From: JAOTWJ01 sp036398175
GTDB lineage: Bacteria; Gemmatimonadota; Gemmatimonadetes; Gemmatimonadales; GWC2-71-9
Direction of reading: 5' to 3'
Assembly: GCA_036398175.1 (NCBI GenBank)
Contig: DASWHL010000083.1
Location: 1-31,007 of the forward strand
DNA: 31,007 nt
Below are positions 15,544 to 23,466 of the stretch, one piece after another. The notes under the pieces were generated by a model. That model saw only the letters and a program-made list of their open reading frames with translations, did no database searches and was not told the origin of the DNA. A program made the position numbers and the translations under genes. Position 1 is the stretch's first letter. Every line of letters starts with the position of its first letter.

Positions 15544-16208
15544 GCGTGGGCGTGCTGGCCGTGCTTGTGTCCTGGGGCGTCATCACGGGCGTGGATCTCG
15601 TGAGCTTCCTCCAAGCCATGGTTGCCCGGCCGCTGGTCGCGGCCACCGTGGCGGGCGCCATCCTCGGCGACCCCGGGGCCGGCGTGCTGCTGGGCATGGT
15701 GCTCGAGCTGTTCGCGCTCGAAGTGCTGCCGGTGGGCGGGGCGCGCTACCCGGACTACGGCCCCGCGGCTACGGCGGCGTCCGTCGTGGCGGCGGGCGGA
15801 GGCGCGGAGGCCCTGGGGCTTGGGGTCGTCGTGGGTCTCGCCGTGGCGCACATCGGCGAGTGGACCGTGGTCGTGCTCCGGCGCCGGAACACGCGGCGCG
15901 TACGGGAAGCCGCCGCGGGGCTCGATGCGGGTGACCTGCACACGATCCAGCGCGTGCAGCTGGCCGGCATTGCGCGGGACGCGGTGCGGGCGCTGGCGCT
16001 CACGCTGGGCGGCATCGGGCTTGCCCTGGCGGCGCGACGCTGGCCGCCCGTCGAAGGACGGGCGGCGCTGCTGCTGCTGGCCGTGCTCGTGGGCATCGCG
16101 CTCGCCACCGCCGCCATGAACGCCAGGCGCCTGGCGCCGGGGCGCACCGGGTTTGCGTGGCTCGCCGTCGGCCTGTCGGGAGGGATCGCGTGGCTGGTCC
16201 TTCGGTGA
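15540..16208 (+). CDS. PTS mannose-family EIIC membrane component
   Basis: A 222-residue inner-membrane protein forming the sugar channel with EIID. The segment AGAILGDPGAGVLLGMVLELFALEVLPVGGARYPDYG is displayed here only in part, but GAILGDP, LGMVLEL and the YPDYG loop match the EIIC-Man pattern (GLILGDP...GATLEL...PPDP). About six hydrophobic segments follow. It is shorter than E. coli ManY (about 266 residues as I recall). The GTG start overlaps the EIIB stop (GTGA). The frame continues far upstream, but similarity begins at this GTG. Confidence 0.86.
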   Translation: MSVGVLAVLVSWGVITGVDLVSFLQAMVARPLVAATVAGAILGDPGAGVLLGMVLELFALEVLPVGGARYPDYGPAATAASVVAAGGGAEALGLGVVVGLAVAHIGEWTVVVLRRRNTRRVREAAAGLDAGDLHTIQRVQLAGIARDAVRALALTLGGIGLALAARRWPPVEGRAALLLLAVLVGIALATAAMNARRLAPGRTGFAWLAVGLSGGIAWLVLR

Positions 16209-16936
16209 CCGCGTTCGTGCGGGCGGGCCTGCGGCTGCTCACGGTCCAGGCCTGTTTCAACCACGAGCGAATGATCGGCGTGGGCGTAGGCTACGCCACC
16301 GAGCCGTTGCTGCGGGCCCTGCCCGGCGGCGCCGCCGGCGACCGGTATCGCGCCGCCATGGGGCGCGCCACCCGGTACTTCAACGCGCACCCCTACCTGG
16401 TGGGGCTCGCGGCGGGCGCGCTCGCGCGGGCCGAACACGACGAGGTGCCGGGCCCGCAGGTCGAGCGCCTGCGCACCGCGCTGGTGAGTCCGCTGGGCGC
16501 GCTCGGCGATCGGCTGGTCTGGGCGGGGACGCTCCCCGCCGCGTCGGCGGTGGGCCTCGCGCTCTCCACCGACGGGCGGGCCGGCCTCGGCGCGGTCGCC
16601 ATGCTCGGCCTGTACAACGGGCCCCACCTCCTGCTGCGCGTGTGGGGGTTGCTGGCCGGATGGCGCCACGGCACGCGGGTGGGCCGCGCCCTGGCCAACC
16701 CGGTGCTCCGGTTCGCGCTGCGCGTGGTGGGTCCCACAGCCACGCTCGCGATCGGGTTTGCCATTCCGCTCGTGGCCGCGCACCTGGTAGGCGGGTTCGA
16801 CCTCGCGGCGTGGGCGGGCGCCGTCGCGGGAGCAGCCGCGGCCGTGGGTGTGTTGCGCTGGCTCGCGCCCACGCTCGGCGCCGTGCGCCTCGGGCTCGTG
16901 GCGGCCGTCGTGATCGCGCTCGGGGCCGCATGGTGA
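16205..16936 (+). CDS. PTS mannose-family EIID membrane component
   Basis: A 243-residue membrane protein, the EIID partner of EIIC. The N-terminal cytosolic part has LLTVQACFNHERMIGVGVGYA (see positions 16238-16300), matching the EIID pattern in which W/F-N-x-E-R-M and G-x-G-F follow; then ATRYFNAHPYLVG and SPLGALGDRLVW. In ManZ the last motif reads GPLAGVGDPIFW, so Asp is kept but Pro is Arg here. Several hydrophobic helices fill the C-terminal half. It is shorter than ManZ (about 286 residues as I recall). The GTG start overlaps the EIIC stop. Confident family call, unknown sugar. Confidence 0.85.
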   Translation: MTAFVRAGLRLLTVQACFNHERMIGVGVGYATEPLLRALPGGAAGDRYRAAMGRATRYFNAHPYLVGLAAGALARAEHDEVPGPQVERLRTALVSPLGALGDRLVWAGTLPAASAVGLALSTDGRAGLGAVAMLGLYNGPHLLLRVWGLLAGWRHGTRVGRALANPVLRFALRVVGPTATLAIGFAIPLVAAHLVGGFDLAAWAGAVAGAAAAVGVLRWLAPTLGAVRLGLVAAVVIALGAAW

Positions 16937-16938
16937 CG

Positions 16939-17214
16939 ATGCGCGAACAGGTCGTGTCCATCGTGAACCCGCTCGGGCTGCACGCGCGCCCGGCGGCCGA
17001 GTTCGTGAAGCTCGCGGCGCGGTTTCGCGCCGACGTGGAGGTGGAGAAGGATGGCATGACGGTCAACGGGAAGAGCATCATGGGCGTGATGACCCTGGCC
17101 GCGGAGTGCGGCAGCGCGATTCGCATCCGGACGTCGGGCGAGGACGCCGAGGCGGCCCTCGCCGCGCTCGTGGACCTCGTGGCGCGCGGCTTCGACGAGG
17201 CGTACGCGTCATGA
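16939..17214 (+). CDS. ptsH: Phosphocarrier protein HPr
   Basis: The small phosphocarrier between EI and EIIA. Taking the ATG at 16939, the 91-residue protein has the phosphorylated His15 in NPLGLHARPAAEF and the HprK target Ser46 in NGKSIMGVMTLA, exactly the standard HPr numbering, which is why I chose this start. An ATG at 16930 and a GTG at 16933, also in frame, overlap the EIID stop and would add two or three residues. Both regulatory sites being present means that this HPr can take part in both EI-dependent and HprK-dependent phosphorylation. Its stop overlaps the ptsI ATG (ATGA). Confidence 0.95.
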   Translation: MREQVVSIVNPLGLHARPAAEFVKLAARFRADVEVEKDGMTVNGKSIMGVMTLAAECGSAIRIRTSGEDAEAALAALVDLVARGFDEAYAS

Positions 17215-19028
17215 CGTACAGTCGCGTCCTCTACGGGATCGGCGTGTCGCCGGGGGTCGCGGTCGGGCCCGCGGTCGTGCTGCGGGTCCAGCTCCCGGAC
17301 GTCCCGCACCGGATCGTGCCGCCCGACGCCGTGGAGGCCGAGGTCGCCCGCCTCGACGAAGCGGTCGGTGCGGTGCTCCAGGTCCTGGACCGGCTCCGGA
17401 CCCGGGCCAGCGAGCGGATCGGCCCGGAGGAGGCGCGCATCTTCGACGCGCAGATCATGATGCTCGAAGATCGCGACTTCCTGGGTCAGGTCGAGCGGCT
17501 CATCCTCGACAACCAGCTTACGGCCGAACGGGCCTTCGAGTTCAAGGCGCTGGAAGTGCGCGCGCTCTGGAGTGGCTCGTCCAACGGGTCCCTGCGGGAC
17601 AAGGTGGCCGACCTCACCGGGGTCCAGCAACGGGTTCTCAATCACCTGCTCGGACGCCCCGACGACGAGCAGTTGCACGCCCACGGCCGGCCCGCCATCG
17701 TCGTCACGCGCGAGTTGACGCCCGGCCTCACGATCCAGTTCGAGCGCGATCACGTGGTCGGCTTCGTGAGCGAGGAGGGCACGCGCACCGCCCATGCCGC
17801 CATTCTCGCCCGCAGCCTGGGCATCCCTTGCGTGATGGGGATGACGCACGCGCTCGAGCGGATCCCGGCGGGCAGCGAGCTGGTCATGGACGGCACGCGG
17901 GGCACGGTGGTGGTGGCGCCCTCCCCGGCAGAGCTGGATCAGGCCCAGGTTTCGGAAGACCGGCGCGTCGCACTGATGGACGAGCTGGACCGCGTGGGTC
18001 GCGAGCCGGCCACGACGCCCGACGCACAGGCCGTGATCCTCCGCGGCAACCTGGACCTGCCCGAAGAGCTGGAGCCGCTGGCCCGGCACGGGGCCGAGGG
18101 CGTGGGGCTGCTGCGCACCGAGTTCATGATCGTCGGGCGGTCGGCGCTCCCGGACGAGAACGAGCAGGTGGACTACTTCCGGCGCGTGGCCCGGCGATTC
18201 CCCGGCCACCCGATCTTCGTGCGCAGCTATGACGTGGGCGGCGACAAGTTCCCCGCGGCGTTCCGGATTGACTCCGAGCCGAATCCGTTCCTCGGCTGGC
18301 GGGCCATCCGCGTCTGCCTCGATCGGCCGGAGGTGTTCGTCACGCAGCTGCGGGCGCTGCTCCGCGCCCGCGTGGACGGCGACGTGCGGCTGATGCTCCC
18401 GCTGGTCGTGTCGCTGGACGAGCTGACGCAGTCGGAAGCGCTGGTCGAGCGCGCCCGCGAGGAACTGGCGCGGGACGGGCTCCCCGCGGCGCCGGACCTG
18501 CCGATTGGCGTGGTGGTCGAGACGCCGGCCGCCACCATGCTCGCCGATCTGTTCGCCGAGCGGGCGGCGTTTCTCAGTGTGGGTACCAACGACCTCACGC
18601 AGTACACGCTGGCGGTGGACCGGGGCAACGCGCGCCTCGCCGGGCGGTTCAGCCCGTTCCATCCCGCGGTGCTCCGCCAGTTGCGCCACCTCCAGTCGGT
18701 CGCGGCGGCGGCTGGCACCCCGCTTGCGGTCTGTGGGGAGATGGCCTCGGAGCCGCTCGGCGTCTTCCTGCTCCTCGGGCTCGGCTATCGCGAGTTCAGT
18801 GCGGCGCCCACCGCGCTGCCGTTGGTCCGCTGGCTGGTGCGGCGGGTGGACTCGCGCGAGGCGGCGCGGGCCGCCGGCGAGGCGCTCGAGGCGCCCAATG
18901 CCACCGCGGTGCTGACCGCGCTGGAGCAGCGGCTGGCCGAGCTGGTGGACCTCGACCTCATTGACGCCGGCTGGTTGCCGGTGCATCGGGACCCGGCTAG
19001 CTTCCACAGGCGCCGGAGCGAGGGTTGA
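17211..19028 (+). CDS. ptsI: Phosphoenolpyruvate--protein phosphotransferase (enzyme I)
   Basis: Starts the phosphorelay by moving phosphate from phosphoenolpyruvate to HPr. The 605-residue protein has the N-terminal HPr-binding and phosphohistidine domains, with His195 in EGTRTAHAAILARSLGIP (family GGRTSHTAI), then the C-terminal PEP-binding barrel with LLRTEFM, FVRSYDVGGDK, VGTNDLTQY and the catalytic Cys508 in VCGEMASEP. All active-site parts are present. The active-site segment differs mildly from the consensus (GTRTAHA for GGRTSHT). Its ATG overlaps the HPr stop. It ends the PTS block; metK begins 35 bases later. Confidence 0.96.
   Translation: MTYSRVLYGIGVSPGVAVGPAVVLRVQLPDVPHRIVPPDAVEAEVARLDEAVGAVLQVLDRLRTRASERIGPEEARIFDAQIMMLEDRDFLGQVERLILDNQLTAERAFEFKALEVRALWSGSSNGSLRDKVADLTGVQQRVLNHLLGRPDDEQLHAHGRPAIVVTRELTPGLTIQFERDHVVGFVSEEGTRTAHAAILARSLGIPCVMGMTHALERIPAGSELVMDGTRGTVVVAPSPAELDQAQVSEDRRVALMDELDRVGREPATTPDAQAVILRGNLDLPEELEPLARHGAEGVGLLRTEFMIVGRSALPDENEQVDYFRRVARRFPGHPIFVRSYDVGGDKFPAAFRIDSEPNPFLGWRAIRVCLDRPEVFVTQLRALLRARVDGDVRLMLPLVVSLDELTQSEALVERAREELARDGLPAAPDLPIGVVVETPAATMLADLFAERAAFLSVGTNDLTQYTLAVDRGNARLAGRFSPFHPAVLRQLRHLQSVAAAAGTPLAVCGEMASEPLGVFLLLGLGYREFSAAPTALPLVRWLVRRVDSREAARAAGEALEAPNATAVLTALEQRLAELVDLDLIDAGWLPVHRDPASFHRRRSEG
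18975..19003 (+). promoter_or_regulatory. Weak candidate promoter for metK-ahcY
   Basis: TTGCCG (18975-18980) and TAGCTT (18998-19003) are 17 bases apart inside the last codons of ptsI. Transcription would begin about 50 bases before metK. The match is modest, but it resembles the other promoter candidates in the window. Confidence 0.28.
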
Positions 19029-19063
19029 GCCGGCGCGTATTCGTTTGATGGGAAAGGGGTTGC

Positions 19064-20251
19064 ATGTCGTCGCACCGCCACATCATGTCGTCGGAGTCGG
19101 TCACGGAAGGCCACCCCGACAAGATCGCGGACCAGATCTCGGACGCCGTCCTCGACGCCATCCTGGCGGAGGACAACCTGGCCCGGGTCGCCTGTGAAAC
19201 GCTGGTGACCACCGGCATGGTGGTGGTGGCCGGCGAGATCACGACCAAGGCCTACGTACACGTCCCGGACGTGGTGCGGGACACCGTCCAATCCATCGGG
19301 TACGACACCGGGGAAGCGGGCTTCGACTACAAGACCTGCGCCGTGCTGTCGTCCATTGACCGCCAGTCGCCCGACATCGCGCTTGGCGTGGATACGGGCG
19401 GCGCGGGCGATCAGGGCATGATGTTCGGGTACGCCACGGACGAAACCCCCGAGCTGATGCCGATGCCCATCATGCTCGCGCACGGCCTCACGCGGCGACT
19501 GGCCGAGGTACGCCACGCGGGCGAGTTGCCCTGGCTTCGGCCCGACGGCAAGAGCCAGGTCAGCGTCGAGTACGACGGCGACCGGCCGGTGGCGATCCGG
19601 GCGGTCGTCCTCTCGACCCAGCACGCGCCCCAGATCTCGGCCGCCACGCTCGAGGAAGCGGTGCGCGAGATCGTCATCATGCCCGTCGTGGGCGCGGCGG
19701 GGGTCGAGTACGAGGGCATGCGTCTCTACATCAACCCCACGGGGCGGTTCGTGGTCGGCGGCCCGCAGGGAGACGCGGGTCTCACCGGCCGCAAGATCAT
19801 CGTGGACACCTACGGCGGCATGGCCCGGCACGGCGGCGGCGCGTTCAGCGGCAAGGACCCGTCCAAGGTGGACCGGTCCGCGGCCTACGCGGTCCGATGG
19901 GTGGCCAAGAACATCGTGGCCGCCAAGCTCGCGCGTCGCTGCGAGGTGCAGGTGGCGTACGCCATTGGCGTGCGGGATCCGGTGTCCATCATGGTGGACA
20001 CGTTCGGTACGGGACAGGTGCCGGAGCCCGCGCTCGAGCGCACGGTCCGCGACATCTTCGATCTCACGCCCGGCGGCATCATCCAGCGCCTCGGGCTCCG
20101 CAGCCCGATCTACCGACCCACGGCGGCCTACGGGCACTTCGGCCGGCAGGCGGGCACGGGAACCGTGGCGGGGCAGTCGGTGAAGTACTTCAGTTGGGAA
20201 GACACGACCATGGCGGCGGCCCTGCGGGACGCCGCGCAGCGCGCGGCCTGA
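19064..20251 (+). CDS. metK: S-adenosylmethionine synthetase
   Basis: Makes S-adenosylmethionine from methionine and ATP in the cytosol. The 395-residue protein has SESVTEGHPDKIADQISDAVLDAIL at the N-terminus (the His is in the active site), the GAGDQGMMFGYATDE signature near residue 115, and the glycine-rich phosphate-binding segment around GGAFSGKDPSKVDRSAAY, all typical of MetK. The ATG at 19064 is preceded by GGGAAAGGGG a few bases upstream. No SAM riboswitch fits in the 35-base gap. ahcY follows 50 bases later; the two genes together sustain the methylation cycle. Confidence 0.97.
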   Translation: MSSHRHIMSSESVTEGHPDKIADQISDAVLDAILAEDNLARVACETLVTTGMVVVAGEITTKAYVHVPDVVRDTVQSIGYDTGEAGFDYKTCAVLSSIDRQSPDIALGVDTGGAGDQGMMFGYATDETPELMPMPIMLAHGLTRRLAEVRHAGELPWLRPDGKSQVSVEYDGDRPVAIRAVVLSTQHAPQISAATLEEAVREIVIMPVVGAAGVEYEGMRLYINPTGRFVVGGPQGDAGLTGRKIIVDTYGGMARHGGGAFSGKDPSKVDRSAAYAVRWVAKNIVAAKLARRCEVQVAYAIGVRDPVSIMVDTFGTGQVPEPALERTVRDIFDLTPGGIIQRLGLRSPIYRPTAAYGHFGRQAGTGTVAGQSVKYFSWEDTTMAAALRDAAQRAA

Positions 20252-20301
20252 GCGCGCACGACGGTTACGGGAATCCGCGGATCCGGGACGAGGACGGACA
20301 C

Positions 20302-21783
20302 ATGACGGCAGTGAAGCCCACCAGGAAGAAGGCCGCCCCGAAGCCGGCCATGGACTACGCGGTGAAGGACCTCGGCCTTGCCGAGTGGGGCCGCAAGGAG
20401 ATTCGGCTGGCGGAGCACGAGATGCCGGGCCTCATGGAATTGCGCCGCCGGCACGGGGCCGAGAAACCGCTCGCCGGCGCCCGGGTCATGGGCAGCCTGC
20501 ACATGACCGTGCAGACGGCCGTGCTCATCGAGACGCTGGTCGAGCTGGGCGCCGACGTCCGCTGGGTGAGCTGCAACATCTTCTCCACGCAGGATCACGC
20601 CGCCGCGGCGGTGGTCGTGGGCCCCCACGGCGCGCCCGAGCAGCCGAAGGGCGTCCCCGTGTTCGCGTACAAGGGCGAGACGCTCGAGGAGTACTGGGAC
20701 TACACGTCGCGCGCGCTCCGCTGGCCGGACGGCGGCGGGCCCACGCTGCTGGTGGACGACGGCGGCGACGCTACGCTGCTCGTCCACCGGGGCGCCGACT
20801 TCGAGGAAGCCGGAAAGGTACCGGCGTTCGATCCGGCAACCGAGCCCGAGGAATGGGGCGTGATTCTCGACCTGCTGCGCCGCGAGCAGCGCGCGCGGCC
20901 GGATCGCTGGACGCGCGTCGCGGCCGGGATCGTGGGCGTGAGCGAGGAGACCACGACGGGTGTCCACCGCCTCTACGAGATGGAGAAGGCGGGCACGCTC
21001 CGGTTCGCGGCCATCAACGTCAACGACTCCGTCACCAAGAGCAAGTTCGACAACATCTACGGCTGCCGCCACTCGCTGATTGACGGCCTCAACCGGGCCA
21101 CCGACTTCATGATCGGCGGCAAGGTGGCCGTGGTGTGCGGGTTCGGCGAGGTGGGCAAGGGCAGCGCCGCGTCGCTGCGCGGCCAGGGCTGCCGCGTGAT
21201 CGTCACCGAGATTGATCCCATCTGCGCGCTCCAGGCGGCCATGGAGGGCTACGAGGTCAACACCCTCGACGGCGTCGTGGCCACCGCCGACTTCTTCATC
21301 ACGGCCACGGGCAACTTCAACGTCATCACCGTGGAGCACATGCGCCGGATGAAGGACAAGGCCATCATCGGCAACATCGGCCACTTCGACAACGAGATTG
21401 ACCTCGCGGGCCTCAAGCGGCTGTCGGGAATCCGGCACGAGAACGTCAAGCCGCAGTTCGATCAGTGGACCTTCCCCGACGGGCACGGCGTGCTGGTCCT
21501 GGCCGAAGGCCGTCTGCTGAATCTCGGCTGCGCCACGGGCCATCCGAGCTTCGTCATGTCGGCGTCCTTCACCAACCAGGTGCTGGCCCAGCTCGAGCTG
21601 CACCGGCGCGGGCCCGGCCAGAAGCGCAAGGTGACCATGCTGCCCCAGCACCTCGACGAGGAGGTCGCCCGGCTGCATCTGGCCCACCTGGGCGTCCGCC
21701 TCACCGCGCTCACACCCGAGCAGGCCAGGTACATCGGCGTGCCCGTGGGTGGCCCCTACAAGCCGTCCCACTACCGATACTGA
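20302..21783 (+). CDS. ahcY: Adenosylhomocysteinase
   Basis: Hydrolyses S-adenosylhomocysteine to adenosine and homocysteine using tightly bound NAD. The 493-residue protein has the substrate segment VSCNIFSTQDHAAAA, NVNDSVTKSKFDNIYG, the NAD-binding GFGEVGKGSA from residue 280, and the C-terminal KPSHYRY (family KPDHYRY) that completes the neighbouring subunit's NAD site. The ~16-residue basic N-terminal extension (KPTRKKAAPKPA) is outside the conserved core. The frame is open upstream, but the ATG at 20302 is the first that fits the family. No SAH riboswitch is recognisable in the 50 bases between metK and ahcY. Confidence 0.97.
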   Translation: MTAVKPTRKKAAPKPAMDYAVKDLGLAEWGRKEIRLAEHEMPGLMELRRRHGAEKPLAGARVMGSLHMTVQTAVLIETLVELGADVRWVSCNIFSTQDHAAAAVVVGPHGAPEQPKGVPVFAYKGETLEEYWDYTSRALRWPDGGGPTLLVDDGGDATLLVHRGADFEEAGKVPAFDPATEPEEWGVILDLLRREQRARPDRWTRVAAGIVGVSEETTTGVHRLYEMEKAGTLRFAAINVNDSVTKSKFDNIYGCRHSLIDGLNRATDFMIGGKVAVVCGFGEVGKGSAASLRGQGCRVIVTEIDPICALQAAMEGYEVNTLDGVVATADFFITATGNFNVITVEHMRRMKDKAIIGNIGHFDNEIDLAGLKRLSGIRHENVKPQFDQWTFPDGHGVLVLAEGRLLNLGCATGHPSFVMSASFTNQVLAQLELHRRGPGQKRKVTMLPQHLDEEVARLHLAHLGVRLTALTPEQARYIGVPVGGPYKPSHYRY

Positions 21784-21810
21784 CCCATGGCGCCCGCGCC
21801 GGCCTTTCCA

Positions 21811-21840
21811 CTATCGGCTCACGGCCATCGGCCATCGGCA
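21811..21840 (+). repeat. Short direct repeat of an ATCGGC-type unit
   Basis: In the 62-base gap between ahcY and the next gene, TATCGGC is followed by CATCGGC twice in tandem. The run is short and may be a remnant of a dispersed intergenic repeat or simple slippage. It lies immediately before the start region of the next gene. Confidence 0.4.
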
Positions 21841-21845
21841 CACGG

Positions 21846-22340
21846 ATGATCGAAGTCCGCGTCGCGCACCTCGGACTGGATCGGGCCACCAACTCCCCCG
21901 TCGTCATCCTGCAGGAGAAGGACGGCGAGCGGGTGCTGCCCATCTGGATCGGGCCCGCGGAGGCGAGCGCCATCGCCATGCACCTCGCGGGCGTGAAGTT
22001 CGCGCGACCGCTCACCCACGATCTCATCCGTCAGGTCATCGTGGGGCTGGGCGCCGACCTGCGCCGGGTCATGATCACGCAGGTGAAGGACAACACGTAC
22101 TTTGCCGAGCTGTTCCTCCACCGCGACGACCACGTGATCCAGATTGATGCGCGTCCCTCGGACAGCATCGCCGTGGCCCTGCGGCTGAATGCTCCGATCT
22201 TCACGAACGACGAGTTGCTGGAGCGCTCGTCCATCGAAACGATTGAGTCCTCCGATGCTCCCCAGCCGCTCGACGCGGATCAGCTCAAGGCCTACCTCGA
22301 GAACCTCGATCCGGAAGACTTCGGCAAGTTCAATCCTTGA
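21846..22340 (+). CDS. Bifunctional nuclease (BFN/DUF151) domain protein
   Basis: A 164-residue cytosolic protein. VRVAHLGLDRATNSPVVILQEKDGERVLPIWIGPAEASAIA is seen at the start of the fold (key parts: SPVVIL, LPIWIGPAEA), followed by LTHDLI and DARPSDSIAVALRLNAPIF, all diagnostic for the BFN domain. Plant members have DNase and RNase activity; bacterial members are widespread and mostly uncharacterised. The acidic tail (DPEDFGKF) is typical of family members. The ATG at 21846 was chosen because similarity starts there. Its 3' end overlaps the frame of the next gene. A nuclease role here is by family inference only. Confidence 0.87.
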   Translation: MIEVRVAHLGLDRATNSPVVILQEKDGERVLPIWIGPAEASAIAMHLAGVKFARPLTHDLIRQVIVGLGADLRRVMITQVKDNTYFAELFLHRDDHVIQIDARPSDSIAVALRLNAPIFTNDELLERSSIETIESSDAPQPLDADQLKAYLENLDPEDFGKFNP

Positions 22341-23451
22341 CCGGGCGGCGCTCGCCGCTCTGCTGATCGCGGGGACCGTAGGGACCGCGGCCGCGCAGGG
22401 CCTGCGGCTGGAAGGCCGCGTGCTGCGCGCGGATTCGACGCCGCTGGCGGACGCGTGGGTGGTGCTCCATCAGGTCACGATGGACAGCGGCGGGCCGCGG
22501 GACTCGGTGCGGACGGGCCGTGCCGGCTCGTTTCGTCTCGCGGTGGCCGCGCCCGACACGATGGCCCTGTACATGGTGAGCACGACGTACCGCGGACTCA
22601 CCTATTTCTCCCAGGTCCGGACCGCGCGGGACGCGGGCGCGTCGCCCCTGGATCCCCTCGTCGTCTATGACACGTCCAGCACCGGGCCCGTCATCGGCGT
22701 GGCGCAGCGGCACATCGTGATCCGCGACGCCGGCGGCGGCGGGCGCCGGTCGGTCCTCGAGTTGGTCGCACTGGCCAACGACGGAACTCACACGCGGATT
22801 GCCGGCGAGCCGCCCCGCCCCACGTGGATCGGGCGGATCCCGGCCGACGCCGCCAACTTCGAGGTAGGGCAGGGCGACGTCAGCTCCGAGGCCGTCCGGC
22901 TCGTGGGCGACAGCGTGGTGGTCACGGCGCCCATCCCGCCCGGCGTGAAGCAACTGGTGTTCACCTACGACGTGGCCGGCGAGCGCGAGCTGCGGCTGCC
23001 GGTGGATCAGCCCGCGGAGCGATTGCTGGTGCTGCTGTCCGATACCGGCGCCGTGGTGACCGCGGGCCCGCTGGCCCGGCGGGGCACCGAGACCTTCGAC
23101 GACACGCACTTTGCCGTATTCTCCGGCACGGCGGAGGCCGCGGGCGGCGCCATGGTCTTCCGCTTCACCCGACGGCGCCTCACGCCCGCAATCGCGACGG
23201 CTGTCATTGCCGGCGTGGCCGCGTTGCTCCTGATCCTCGCGGTGCCGCTCCTGGCCAGGCGGTCGCCCGAGGCCGCCCGCGCCCGGCCGCCCGAGACGCC
23301 GGAAGCCTTGGCGCGCGCCATCGCGGCGCTCGATGCCGAGTACGAGCGGGGCCCGCGGGGCGCCGCGGACACGGAGGCGTATCAGGCCCGGCGCGCGGAG
23401 CTCAAGCGGCGGCTGTCGGATCTGCTTGCGCAGCGGCGCGCCGCCACGTAG
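22255..23451 (+). CDS. Exported protein with carboxypeptidase-regulatory-like domain and C-terminal membrane anchor
   Basis: No specific family recognised. A hydrophobic segment, AALAALLIAGTVGTAAAQ, looks like a signal peptide core with an A-x-A cleavage site. It is followed by GRVLRADSTPLADAWVVLHQV, the pattern of a carboxypeptidase-regulatory-like beta-sandwich (~80 residues), a middle region of beta character (about 200 residues), one transmembrane helix (AVIAGVAALLLILAVPLLA) and a charged, probably coiled-coil C-terminus rich in Ala, Glu and Arg. So most of the protein should be periplasmic, with a short cytosolic tail. The only ATG is at 22255, inside the preceding gene, giving a 30-residue basic leader before the hydrophobic core; a rare start near 22333 is possible. 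Start uncertain; 398 residues as given. Confidence 0.7.
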   Translation: MLPSRSTRISSRPTSRTSIRKTSASSILDRAALAALLIAGTVGTAAAQGLRLEGRVLRADSTPLADAWVVLHQVTMDSGGPRDSVRTGRAGSFRLAVAAPDTMALYMVSTTYRGLTYFSQVRTARDAGASPLDPLVVYDTSSTGPVIGVAQRHIVIRDAGGGGRRSVLELVALANDGTHTRIAGEPPRPTWIGRIPADAANFEVGQGDVSSEAVRLVGDSVVVTAPIPPGVKQLVFTYDVAGERELRLPVDQPAERLLVLLSDTGAVVTAGPLARRGTETFDDTHFAVFSGTAEAAGGAMVFRFTRRRLTPAIATAVIAGVAALLLILAVPLLARRSPEAARARPPETPEALARAIAALDAEYERGPRGAADTEAYQARRAELKRRLSDLLAQRRAAT

Positions 23452-23454
23452 ACT
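23426..23454 (+). promoter_or_regulatory. Candidate promoter of the cobalamin-riboswitch operon
   Basis: TTGCGC at 23426-23431 and TAGACT at 23449-23454 are 17 bases apart. The -10 overlaps the stop codon of the preceding gene. The predicted transcription start near 23461 lies just before the riboswitch aptamer, exactly where a riboswitch promoter is needed. Confidence 0.5.
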
Positions 23455-23466
23455 CTTCGCCGACAA

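Noticed and set aside
16380..19007. Long minus-strand open frame opposite EIID, HPr and EI
   Set aside because: Shadow of strongly supported PTS genes; low-complexity composition and no recognisable motif.
19029..20301. SAM or SAH riboswitch controlling metK or ahcY
   Set aside because: The gaps are 35 and 50 bases and show none of the conserved aptamer features.
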